A stretch of 35,445 bases of DNA from Subtercola sp. Z020 (GTDB taxonomy: Bacteria > Actinomycetota > Actinomycetes > Actinomycetales > Microbacteriaceae). A program made the position numbers and the translations under genes. Below the pieces are notes generated by a model. That model did no database searches. It was given only the letters and a program-made list of their open reading frames with translations, and was not told the origin of the DNA. The number at the start of each line of letters is the position of its first letter. The first letter of the stretch is position 1. This document shows positions 6,734 to 13,970 of this stretch, in pieces. The stretch is from the NCBI RefSeq assembly GCF_002931235.1, contig NZ_PSTT01000026.1, positions 1 to 35,445 on the forward strand, read 5' to 3'.

Positions 6734-7534
6734 GTGGGGATGATGATGAACGTACGTAGCCGAGCGCGGCGAGCCATGCGGCGGATTCCGCGAGGTGTGC
6801 CGATCGGAGCGGGGCTCGTTGTGGCTGTGGCCGCGACGTCGCTGCTCGTCGGGCTGGCCGCCTCGCGGACGTCGCCGAACCGGGCGCCTCTGTCTGAGGT
6901 CGGCTCGAACGTCGGCGCTTCGACCCCCGGCCCGACTTCTGTTGCCACGACGGCTCCTGTGCCGGTCACCGCGGCAAGCGAAGCGGATGCCGCGGCGGCA
7001 GCCGCAGCAGCACAGGCCGCAGCAGCACAAGCCGCAGCCGACGCCGGTTTCTCCGCCATCGATTTCAGCGGGGGCTCGTCACAATCGTCTGTCGGCGATG
7101 ATTCGTCGGGTGGGTCGACAGGCGACGAGGATACGGATTCAGGCGGTACGGTGTCGAGCGACCCGGCGCCCGACGCTCCGGCGCCGGCTGATCCCGCTCC
7201 CGCTGATCCCACTCCCGCCGACCCAGCGCCCGCGAACCCTGCGCCGGTCGACCCGGTTCCCGCCGATCCGGTTCCGTCGGATCCGCCTCCCGTCGATCCT
7301 GCACCGACCGATCCCGCTCCGGATCCGGTGCCCTCCGATCCTGCGCCCGACCCGGTCCCGTCCGATCCGGCACCTGACCCCGTGCCCTCCGATCCGGCAC
7401 CTCAGCCGGTGCCGCCGGACGAGGCTGCTGACCCTGTGCTGAGTGAGCCGATTCCGTCTCTTCCCAGCACCTCTATCGACCCGGCTCCAGTCGTTCCCAG
7501 CCCGTCCACACGTGGGCTCACCGCGATCCTTTGA
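6734..7534 (+). CDS. Membrane-anchored or exported Asp/Pro-repeat protein
   Basis: The protein has 266 residues from GTG 6734. A basic N-terminus (VRSRARRAMRRIPRG) precedes one hydrophobic segment (GLVVAVAATSLLVGLAA), so it is probably anchored N-in/C-out. An Ala-rich stretch follows, then a Ser/Gly/Asp-rich patch and about 90 residues of degenerate DPAPADP, DPVPADP and DPVPSDP repeats. The end (TRGLTAIL) has no LPXTG motif. Such acidic Asp/Pro stretches usually span the cell wall as extended spacers. The start is chosen from the -10 box; ATGs at 6722, 6740, 6743 and 6746 are alternatives. The gene is monocistronic. No enzymatic domain is seen and the function is unknown. Confidence 0.65.
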   Translation: MGMMMNVRSRARRAMRRIPRGVPIGAGLVVAVAATSLLVGLAASRTSPNRAPLSEVGSNVGASTPGPTSVATTAPVPVTAASEADAAAAAAAAQAAAAQAAADAGFSAIDFSGGSSQSSVGDDSSGGSTGDEDTDSGGTVSSDPAPDAPAPADPAPADPTPADPAPANPAPVDPVPADPVPSDPPPVDPAPTDPAPDPVPSDPAPDPVPSDPAPDPVPSDPAPQPVPPDEAADPVLSEPIPSLPSTSIDPAPVVPSPSTRGLTAIL

Positions 7535-7562
7535 CCTTTGCGCCGGGACCAGCCCGGTGATC

Positions 7563-7568
7563 TAGGGT
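7563..7568 (+). promoter_or_regulatory. Putative -10 box of the G6PDH homologue gene
   Basis: TAGGGT ends 6 nt before ATG 7575, consistent with a leaderless transcript; the GGTGAG in the same place could instead serve as a weak ribosome-binding site. A short hairpin (CCGGG-ACCAG-CCCGG, 7543-7557) lies just upstream and may end the previous transcript. Confidence 0.4.
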
Positions 7569-7574
7569 GAGCAC

Positions 7575-8948
7575 ATGAGCCAACTGATCGGTACCCTCGT
7601 CATTCTCGGCGCGTCTGGAGACCTCTCCGCGCGTCTGCTCCTTCCCGGCCTCGCGCAGCTGCTGACGTCGGAGCCCGACCGCGAACTGAAGCTCATCGGC
7701 GCCGGTGTCGAAGCCTGGACCGATGAGCAGTGGCGGAAGGTCATCGCGACCTCCTTCGCCGAGGTCGATGCATCCGGAGCCACGGTCGACGGCATCCTGT
7801 CAGGGTCGCACTACTACCAGGCCGACGTGACGAAGCCGGAAGACCTGCAGAAGCTGCTCGACGAGTGCGAGGGCGTTCCGGCGATCTACTTCGCGTTGCC
7901 GCCGGCCGTCGCCGCCTCGGCCTGCGCCGCGCTCGAGCACGTGAAGCGCCCCGACGGACTCACCCTCGCCCTGGAGAAGCCGTTCGGCACCGACGAGCAG
8001 AGCGCGATCGCCCTCAACGAGCTGCTGCTGCGGCTGGTGCCGGAGGAGCAGATCCACCGGGTCGACCACTTTCTCGGGCGATCGACGGTGCTGAACCTGC
8101 TGGGGCTCCGCTTCGCGAACCGCATCTTCGAGCCGGTGTGGAACGCCGAGCACGTCGAGAAGGTCGAGATCATCTACGACGAGCAGCTCGCGCTCGAAGG
8201 GCGGGCGCGCTACTACGACAAGGCCGGTGCGCTGGTCGACATGATCCAGAGCCACCTGCTGCAGGTGATGGCGGTCGTGGCGATGGAGCCGCCGTCGACG
8301 CTGCGTTCGACCGACCTGCGCGACGCGAAGCAGCTCGCGCTGCGGGCGACCCAGGTGTGGCAGGGCGACGCGATCGCGGCATCGCGCCGGGCGCGGTACA
8401 CGGCGGGGGAGGTGCAGGGGCGGCAGCTGCCGTCGTACGTCGACGAGCAGGGGGTCGACCCGAGCCGCGAGACCGAGACGCTGGCCGAGGTGACGTTCGA
8501 GATCAACACATGGCGGTGGGCGGGCATCCCGTTCACGCTGCGCTCGGGCAAGGCGCTCGCGGAGCGTCGCCGCGAGATCGTGATCACGTTCCGGCCGGCG
8601 CGGCAGCTGCCGGTGGGACTGAAGGGGCACAACGACCCGTCGGTGCTGCGGGTGCTGCTGGCTCCGGATGAGATGTCGCTCGAGATCAACATCAACGGGC
8701 CGGGTGACCCCTACGAGCTCGAGCGCATCAGCCTCGACGCGCACTTCGGCGACGGGCAGCTGCTGGCCTACCGGGAGGTTCTGGCGGGCATCCTCGACGG
8801 CGACTCGTCGCTGTCGGTGCGCGGCGACTCTGCCGTTGAGGGCTGGCGCATCGTGGCGCCGATCGTGGAGGCCTGGAAGCGCGACGAGGTGCCGATCGAC
8901 AACTACCACGCGGGCTCAGAGGGTCCGACGCTCTGGCCGCGTATCTGA
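7575..8948 (+). CDS. Glucose-6-phosphate dehydrogenase family protein
   Basis: The protein has 457 residues, slightly shorter than typical Zwf (about 500). It should oxidise glucose 6-phosphate to 6-phosphogluconolactone with NADP(+) or NAD(+). The nucleotide-binding N-terminus is LVILGASGDLSARLLLPGL. Residues of the conserved EKPFG motif and the substrate-binding RVDHFLGR segment (canonical RIDHYLGKE) are present, though this segment is diverged: Tyr is Phe and the Lys-Glu pair is Arg-Ser. GIPFTLRSGKAL is conserved. No opcA, pgl, tal or tkt lies beside it, unlike the usual actinobacterial pentose-phosphate operon, so this is probably a second paralogue with possibly altered substrate or cofactor use. 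Confidence 0.88.
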   Translation: MSQLIGTLVILGASGDLSARLLLPGLAQLLTSEPDRELKLIGAGVEAWTDEQWRKVIATSFAEVDASGATVDGILSGSHYYQADVTKPEDLQKLLDECEGVPAIYFALPPAVAASACAALEHVKRPDGLTLALEKPFGTDEQSAIALNELLLRLVPEEQIHRVDHFLGRSTVLNLLGLRFANRIFEPVWNAEHVEKVEIIYDEQLALEGRARYYDKAGALVDMIQSHLLQVMAVVAMEPPSTLRSTDLRDAKQLALRATQVWQGDAIAASRRARYTAGEVQGRQLPSYVDEQGVDPSRETETLAEVTFEINTWRWAGIPFTLRSGKALAERRREIVITFRPARQLPVGLKGHNDPSVLRVLLAPDEMSLEININGPGDPYELERISLDAHFGDGQLLAYREVLAGILDGDSSLSVRGDSAVEGWRIVAPIVEAWKRDEVPIDNYHAGSEGPTLWPRI

Positions 8949-9056
8949 GGCCTGGCTCGGCCGCTGCCGCTTGCGCCTCCCCGGGTCGCGAGCGGCCGTG
9001 GCCGTGGCCGTGGCGCGCCGGGAAGCCATCGGGGCATGACGCTCCGCCCTTTCAGT

Positions 9057-9099
9057 CCCGAGAGCCCCGGCCGCATCCCGAGAGCCCGGCCGCATCACG
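9057..9099. repeat. Short direct repeat in the zwf-9156 intergenic region
   Basis: GAGAGCCC(C)GGCCGCATC occurs twice in tandem. The 207-bp space (8949-9155) holds this and a weak stem around GCGCCGACGCCCC/GGGC, between two convergent genes. No gene is visible in it. Confidence 0.45.
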
Positions 9100-9155
9100 C
9101 TGACGCCCTGTTGAGGCGTGACGCGATGCGCCGACGCCCCGAAGGGCGAGGTGGC

Positions 9156-10073
9156 CTAGCGGTCGGCGTCGATGAGGTGCAGGTCGGCGTTGGCGCGAGC
9201 CGCCGAGACGGGCGCCGCCGAGACGGGCGCTGCGGCGACCGGTGCCACGCCGATGGGGCCGGTGCGGTCGAGCTCGACGAGCGCGGCCGCGAGGTCCGCG
9301 GAGACGGGCACGGCGACGATCGGTGCCAGCGGCGCCAGCGGTGCCAGCGGCGCCAGCGGCGCGGGGCGTGCCGAGACGGGCTCTGCGACGGCTGCCGCCG
9401 AGAGGTCAGCAGGCGCGCTGACGGCTGAGACCGGCAGCGGCAGGATCGGCAGGGCGGCCGTGGCAACGGAGACCGCAGCGACGACGGGGGAGGCCTCGGC
9501 CGATGGCAGGGCGTGCGCGGCGGCAGCGGTCGCGGCGACGGCCGGCGCAGCAGCAACGACGGCCACATCAGCGGCAACGACGGGAGCAGCAGCAACGACG
9601 GCCACATCAGCGGCAACGACGGGAGCAGCAGCAACGACGGCAACAGCAGCAACACCAACGGGCGTGGCGGCCTCCGCAGCCACCTCACCCGGCGCGGCGT
9701 GCGCCCCCACCCGGAGCGGCGGCAGGCCGAGGGCAGCGGGCGCGGACAGCGGCTCGGCCGGCAGCGCACGGGTCGACGCGAAGGCCGAGGTGGCCCCCAC
9801 GAAGGAACCGGCGACGGGCGCCTGCGGCTTCAGCGGCACCGCGTTGTGGGCGATGAGCGTCGTCGCGATGTCGTGCGCGACCGACGACGCGAGCATCGTG
9901 TGGAAGATGTCGTCACTGTCGGAACTGGCCCGCCGCGTGATCGCGTACGACCCGAGCGGACCGAAGTGCGTGAGCAAGGTCTGGTTCACCAGCTCATACA
10001 GATGTTCCGCCGACATCGGGTTCTCGAGCCGGGCCCGTTCGGCCTTCGCTTTGCGCCGCCAACCAATCATCAT
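9156..10073 (-). CDS. Protein with conserved N-terminal helix bundle and long Ala/Val/Pro low-complexity tail
   Basis: The protein has 305 residues. The first 75 look globular and helical (MMIGWRRKAKAERARLENP, HLYELVNQTLLTHFGPLGSY, DIFHTMLASSVAHDIATTLI) with normal composition. From about residue 80 to the end it is Ala/Val/Pro-rich, with two exact 13-residue repeats (VAVVAAAPVVAAD units; DNA 39-bp repeat at 9562-9639) and a PLA triplet run (DNA 9322-9362). No signal peptide or membrane helix is clear. A Shine-Dalgarno-like GAAGGG precedes the start. I do not recognise the family. The tail seems to have grown by slippage and probably varies between strains. Confidence 0.65.
   Translation of the reverse strand: MMIGWRRKAKAERARLENPMSAEHLYELVNQTLLTHFGPLGSYAITRRASSDSDDIFHTMLASSVAHDIATTLIAHNAVPLKPQAPVAGSFVGATSAFASTRALPAEPLSAPAALGLPPLRVGAHAAPGEVAAEAATPVGVAAVAVVAAAPVVAADVAVVAAAPVVAADVAVVAAAPAVAATAAAAHALPSAEASPVVAAVSVATAALPILPLPVSAVSAPADLSAAAVAEPVSARPAPLAPLAPLAPLAPIVAVPVSADLAAALVELDRTGPIGVAPVAAAPVSAAPVSAARANADLHLIDADR
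9562..9639. repeat. Two exact tandem 39-bp copies within the Ala-rich gene
   Basis: Bases 9562-9600 and 9601-9639 are identical (unit begins GCCACATCAGCGGCAACGAC). The length is 13 codons, so the repeat keeps the reading frame of the minus-strand gene and duplicates 13 residues. Confidence 0.9.
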
Positions 10074-10183
10074 GAGCCCTTCTCACACCGTTGGAACAAT
10101 AGTGTGCGACCCGGTGCCCCGCAGCGGCGTGACACGCCGAACAGGCCCCCAGATCGGGCGGAATTCGACGTGGTCGAGACGGA

Positions 10184-10378
10184 CTACTTCGCGTTCAGCT
10201 CGCGGGCTTCGCGGTCATCCTGCTGCACACTGCCGACCGCCAGGGCGACGGTGAGGGCCCAGCTGACCCACATGAGAACCAGGCGCCAGTCGCGCGGGCC
10301 GCGGCGGGTGGTCTGGATGACAGCGAACCCGCTGGCAACCGCGCCGATGATACTGCTGTTGAAGATGAACTTGCGCAT
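10184..10378 (-). CDS. 64-residue membrane protein
   Basis: The frame runs from ATG 10378 (Shine-Dalgarno GGAAGG about 7 nt upstream on the minus strand) to TAG at 10184. It encodes an N-terminal hydrophobic stretch (FIFNSSIIGAVASGFAVIQ), a basic loop (TTRRGPRDWR) and a second hydrophobic segment (LVLMWVSWALTVALAVGSV), then a charged tail (QQDDREARELNAK). It is therefore a probable two-helix hairpin protein with the loop in the cytoplasm. The longer frame to 10669 is rejected because it overlaps the otsA start. It is divergent from otsA. The function is unknown. Confidence 0.75.
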   Translation of the reverse strand: MRKFIFNSSIIGAVASGFAVIQTTRRGPRDWRLVLMWVSWALTVALAVGSVQQDDREARELNAK

Positions 10379-10516
10379 CGCAGCCTTCCAGATCGTGGAT
10401 ACCGACCACGTTAGAGCAAACCCGCCCCGCTCGCCGGGCCGGCCGTCTCCTGCTTGCGCTTCTCGGGCGGCTTGGTACTCTGCCGCTTTCTCCCTGCCCG
10501 CGAACGTCTCGGCTGG

Positions 10517-10522
10517 TACCGT
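10517..10522 (+). promoter_or_regulatory. Putative -10 box of otsA, leaderless arrangement
   Basis: TACCGT ends 7 nt before ATG 10530. No Shine-Dalgarno of normal strength precedes the ATG. An in-frame GTG at 10521 overlaps this box and is a less likely start. Confidence 0.4.
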
Positions 10523-10529
10523 GGTCGGG

Positions 10530-12161
10530 ATGTCGAATCCAGCAACCGGCCCGTACGACCTTGTCGTCGTCTCCAACCGACTCCCCGTCGACAAAGTCGT
10601 CGCCGACGACGGTTCCGAGAGCTGGCGGGCCTCGCCCGGCGGCCTCGTCACCGCGCTCGAGCCGATCATGCGCGCGAGCGAGGGCGCCTGGGTCGGTTGG
10701 GCAGGGGTTCCGGATGATCGTTCCGACCCCTTCGAGAACGACGGTATCTCGATCGTTCCCGTGACGCTCAGCGCCGACGAGGTCGAGCTCTACTACGAGG
10801 GGTTCTCGAACGACACCCTCTGGCCGCTCTACCACGACGTGATCGCGCCGCCCACCTACCACCGCGACTGGTGGGACTCCTACGTCGAGGTGAACCAGCG
10901 GTTCGCCGACAGGGCGGCGGGTTCGGCCGCACAGGGCGCCACGGTCTGGGTGCAGGACTACCAGCTGCAGCTCGTGCCGAAGATGCTCCGTGAGATCAGG
11001 CCCGACCTGACGATCGGGTTCTTCAACCACATTCCCTTTCCGGCATACGGCATCTTCAGCCAGCTGCCGTGGCGCACGCAGATCATCGAGGGCCTGCTCG
11101 GTGCCGACGTCATCGGCTTCCAGCGGGTGGCGGATGCCGGCAACTTCACCCGCGCCGTGCGCCGCCTGCTCGGCTACACCACGAAGGCGCAGACCGTCGA
11201 GGTTCCGGTCGCGGATTCCGCCGAGTCGGATGCGCGGACCACGCGCACCCGTCTCTCCCGCCGCGGGCAGCAGGTGCGCACCGTCACCGCCCGCGCGTTC
11301 CCGATCTCGATCGACACCGCCAGCTTCGTCGAGCTCGCCCAGCGCCCCGAGATCCAGGCGCGGGCCAGGGAGATCCGCCACGAACTCGGCGACCCCGACG
11401 TGGTCATGCTCGGCGTCGACCGGCTGGACTACACCAAGGGCATCGGCCATCGCCTTAAGGCCTACGGCGAACTGATCGAAGACGGCAAGATCGATGTCGG
11501 CCACGCCAGCCTGATCCAGGTGGCGAGCCCGAGCCGTGAGCGGGTGAAGACCTACATGCAGCTCCGCGACGAGATCGAGCTGACGGTCGGCCGCATCAAC
11601 GGCGACTTCTCGACGATCAGCCACTCCGCGATCAGCTACCTGCACCAGGGCCGCCCGCGCGAGGAGATGGCGGCGCTGTACCTCGCTGCCGACATCATGC
11701 TGGTGACCGCGCTGCGAGACGGCATGAACCTGGTCGCGAAGGAATATGTCGCCTCCCGCTTCGACAACGACGGCGTGCTGGTGCTGAGCGAGTTCGCGGG
11801 CGCCGCCGACGAGCTGAAGCAGGCCCTGCTGGTCAACCCGCACGACATCCAGGGCCTCAAGGAGGCGATCCTGAAGGCGATCGCCATGCCGAGGAGCGAG
11901 CGGGTGAGACGGATGCGCGCCCTTCGCAAGCGCGTCACCGAGTACGACGTGGCGCACTGGTCGAAGTCGTTCCTCGACGAGCTGGCCGGGCGCACGAGCG
12001 CACAGAGCGCCGCAGAGGCGGCAGAGGTGGCCGACGCGATCGATGCCGCCGAGACGGCAGAGGCCGCTGCCGGGGATGCGGCCGATGCGGCAGCCGCCGC
12101 CGAGACCGCCGCCACCGGGACCGCCGCCGCGCACCCCCTCGACGGCGGATCGCAGAAGTGA
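10530..12161 (+). CDS. otsA: Alpha,alpha-trehalose-phosphate synthase (UDP-forming)
   Basis: The protein has 543 residues. It makes trehalose 6-phosphate from a nucleotide-activated glucose and glucose 6-phosphate, the first step of the OtsAB route to the compatible solute trehalose. GT20 family motifs are intact: VVVSNRLPV near the N-terminus, WVQDYQLQLVPKMLRE, GFFNHIPFPAYGIF, GVDRLDYTKGI and RDGMNLVAKEYV (donor phosphate and acceptor site). The last 50 residues are a non-conserved Ala/Glu-rich tail (AEAAEVADAIDAAETAEAA...) after the catalytic fold. The frame is open back to 9513, but that part is antisense to other genes and not conserved. The stop overlaps the otsB start by 4 nt, so translation is coupled. 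Confidence 0.96.
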   Translation: MSNPATGPYDLVVVSNRLPVDKVVADDGSESWRASPGGLVTALEPIMRASEGAWVGWAGVPDDRSDPFENDGISIVPVTLSADEVELYYEGFSNDTLWPLYHDVIAPPTYHRDWWDSYVEVNQRFADRAAGSAAQGATVWVQDYQLQLVPKMLREIRPDLTIGFFNHIPFPAYGIFSQLPWRTQIIEGLLGADVIGFQRVADAGNFTRAVRRLLGYTTKAQTVEVPVADSAESDARTTRTRLSRRGQQVRTVTARAFPISIDTASFVELAQRPEIQARAREIRHELGDPDVVMLGVDRLDYTKGIGHRLKAYGELIEDGKIDVGHASLIQVASPSRERVKTYMQLRDEIELTVGRINGDFSTISHSAISYLHQGRPREEMAALYLAADIMLVTALRDGMNLVAKEYVASRFDNDGVLVLSEFAGAADELKQALLVNPHDIQGLKEAILKAIAMPRSERVRRMRALRKRVTEYDVAHWSKSFLDELAGRTSAQSAAEAAEVADAIDAAETAEAAAGDAADAAAAAETAATGTAAAHPLDGGSQK

Positions 12162-13003
12162 ACGACACGGCGACCGACACCCCGGGCATCCGCGAGTCGA
12201 CCCCGAAGAGCGCGGCAGCCGACGACGCTCACGAGCTCGTCGCGAAGCTCGGCACCCTCGCGGCGACGCCGAAGCTGCTCGTCGCCCTCGACTTCGACGG
12301 CACCCTCGCTCCCGAGGTCGACGACCCCCAGCGTGCCCGGGCCCTGCCCGAAGCGCGAGCCGCCCTGCTGGCGTTGGTCGCCCTGCCGAACACCCGGGTG
12401 GCGCTCATCTCGGGGCGGGCGATGGAGAGCCTCGAGCACGTCGCCGACGTTCCCGACGACGTGCTGCTCGTCGGCTCACACGGCGTCGAGTTCCGGCTCG
12501 ACAGCCCTGACGTCACGCTGAACCTCGACACGACAGAGCTCGAACAGGTGGAGGTGCTGAGCGAGGTTCTCGAAGACGTCGCCGCGGGGCTCGACCAGGT
12601 CTGGGTCGAGTCGAAGCCCGCCGGGTTCGCTCTGCACACGCGCCTGGCGACGGAGAAGGATTCGCGCATCGCCCACCTGCAGGCCCTGAACGAGACCCGC
12701 GCCGAGATCGACGGGCTGACGGTTCGCGAGGGAAAGAACGTGATCGAGTTCTCGGTGCGCAGCGCGACGAAGGGCGAGGCCCTGCTGCAGCTGAAGGAGT
12801 ACACGAAGGCGACAGCCGTGCTCTACGCCGGCGACGACGTGACCGACGAAGACGCCTTCGCCGTGCTGGGCGAGCGCGACTTCGGCCTGAAGAGCGGTGC
12901 GGGCACGACGATCGCGGAGTTCCGCGTGGCAGACCCGCGCGAGGTCGCCGGGGTGCTGGCGCTGCTGGCCGAACTGCGCGGGGGAGCGGCCCCGGCCCAC
13001 TGA
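12158..13003 (+). CDS. otsB: Trehalose-6-phosphate phosphatase
   Basis: The protein has 281 residues. It is a HAD-superfamily phosphatase that converts trehalose 6-phosphate to trehalose. Motif I is VALDFDGTLAP (nucleophile Asp and general acid Asp in D-x-D), motif II includes ALISGRAMESL, and the C-terminal motif is GDDVTDEDAF (metal-binding acids). The first 35 residues are a polar extension. The start is GTG 12158 in a GTGA overlap with the otsA stop, indicating one operon. The last residues are a short Ala/Pro tail. Confidence 0.95.
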   Translation: MNDTATDTPGIRESTPKSAAADDAHELVAKLGTLAATPKLLVALDFDGTLAPEVDDPQRARALPEARAALLALVALPNTRVALISGRAMESLEHVADVPDDVLLVGSHGVEFRLDSPDVTLNLDTTELEQVEVLSEVLEDVAAGLDQVWVESKPAGFALHTRLATEKDSRIAHLQALNETRAEIDGLTVREGKNVIEFSVRSATKGEALLQLKEYTKATAVLYAGDDVTDEDAFAVLGERDFGLKSGAGTTIAEFRVADPREVAGVLALLAELRGGAAPAH

Positions 13004-13040
13004 GGCGGGGAGGCAGCGCCACCCGTCGACGCCGATCGGT

Positions 13041-13046
13041 GATACT
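13041..13046 (+). promoter_or_regulatory. Putative -10 box of the MauE-thioredoxin fusion gene
   Basis: GATACT ends 6 nt before ATG 13053, with no ribosome-binding site between, consistent with leaderless transcription starting independently of otsAB. Confidence 0.45.
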
Positions 13047-13052
13047 GGCGGT

Positions 13053-13961
13053 ATGGATGCTGGCGCGCTCGCGGCGATCCCGGTCATCGTCGCCGGGGTG
13101 CTGCTGCTCAGCGGCCTCCTGAAGGTCGGCGACCGGCAGGCGACCGCCGACAGCCTGATCGCCCTGCGCGTTCCGTTCGCCGATCGGCTCGGGTGGTTCG
13201 CGGCCTGGCAGCCCTGGCTCGAGGTGGGGCTGGGGCTCGCGGTGCTGGCGCTGCCCGGCTGGGGGTTCCTCGCGGCGGGGTGGCTGGTCGCGGTCTTCTT
13301 CGGGGTTCTGACCGTGATCGTCGCCCGGGCCGCGAGTCGGCCCGACCAGGTGCACTGCAACTGCTTCGGCGCCGCCAGCACCGAGCCGGTCGGCCGGGCG
13401 ACCGTGCTGCGGAACCTCGTGCTGACCGCTGCCGCCCTGCTGGTCGCGCTGGGGGCGACCGGAAGCAACGGCCCGGTGGTCGAGGCCGCACACTTCGACA
13501 CGCAGTCGGTGACCTGGCTGGTGGCGATCACGGCCGGGTCGGTGGCGTTCGGGCTGCTCTGGTTCGAGAACCGCAGGCTCGCCCGGCGCCTTCACGCGCC
13601 CGACCTCCCCGCGCCTGACCTCGCCGCCGGCCACGCCCTGCTGCTCGTCTTCGTGCAGCTCGAATGCCACGCCTGCAGCCTCGTGGTGGCGGCGCTGCCG
13701 GAGTGGACCGCCTCGCTCGAACCGGCCGTGCGGGTGCGGATCGCGACCTCCGCAACCCCTGCCGCGCTCGCCGGCGCCTACCCCGAAGCGGCGCCCGGCG
13801 CCCTGCACGGTGCCCGCGGCATCCGCACCGCCCTCGGCATCGAACAGGTGCCCGCTGCCGTGCTGATCGGGCGCGACCTCACCGTCGCCGCCGGCCCGGT
13901 ACTCGGGCCCGACGAGATCGAGGCGCTGGTCGGCGGCATCCAGTCGGCGCTGAGGTTCTAA
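13053..13961 (+). CDS. MauE/DoxX-like redox membrane protein with C-terminal thioredoxin-like domain
   Basis: The protein has 302 residues. The N-terminal half has four or five hydrophobic segments (about 5-22, 47-67, 72-92, 113-133, 150-172) and the opening pattern VLLLSGLLKVGDRQAT seen in MauE/DoxX-type membrane proteins. A Cys-x-Cys pair (Cys102, Cys104; HCNCFG) follows the third segment. The C-terminal ~100 residues resemble a thioredoxin fold beginning LLLVFVQLECHACS, with a CHAC (Cys205, Cys208) redox motif at the expected position, and a VPAAVLIG-like strand with the cis-proline. The layout suggests thiol-disulfide electron transfer between the membrane and thioredoxin-like parts, as in VKOR-thioredoxin fusions; that is inference. 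It precedes ilvD by 9 bp. Confidence 0.75.
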   Translation: MDAGALAAIPVIVAGVLLLSGLLKVGDRQATADSLIALRVPFADRLGWFAAWQPWLEVGLGLAVLALPGWGFLAAGWLVAVFFGVLTVIVARAASRPDQVHCNCFGAASTEPVGRATVLRNLVLTAAALLVALGATGSNGPVVEAAHFDTQSVTWLVAITAGSVAFGLLWFENRRLARRLHAPDLPAPDLAAGHALLLVFVQLECHACSLVVAALPEWTASLEPAVRVRIATSATPAALAGAYPEAAPGALHGARGIRTALGIEQVPAAVLIGRDLTVAAGPVLGPDEIEALVGGIQSALRF

Positions 13962-13964
13962 ACT
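13959..13964 (+). promoter_or_regulatory. Putative -10 box of ilvD overlapping the upstream stop codon
   Basis: TAAACT ends 6 nt before ATG 13971; its first three bases are the TAA stop of the previous gene. No Shine-Dalgarno lies in the 9-bp gap, so ilvD is probably leaderless. Confidence 0.5.
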
Positions 13965-13970
13965 CGTACC

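Noticed and set aside
9513-10529. An in-frame upstream extension of OtsA by 339 codons.
   Set aside because: It overlaps two well-supported minus-strand genes, and the OtsA fold begins at 10530 with a -10 box just before it.
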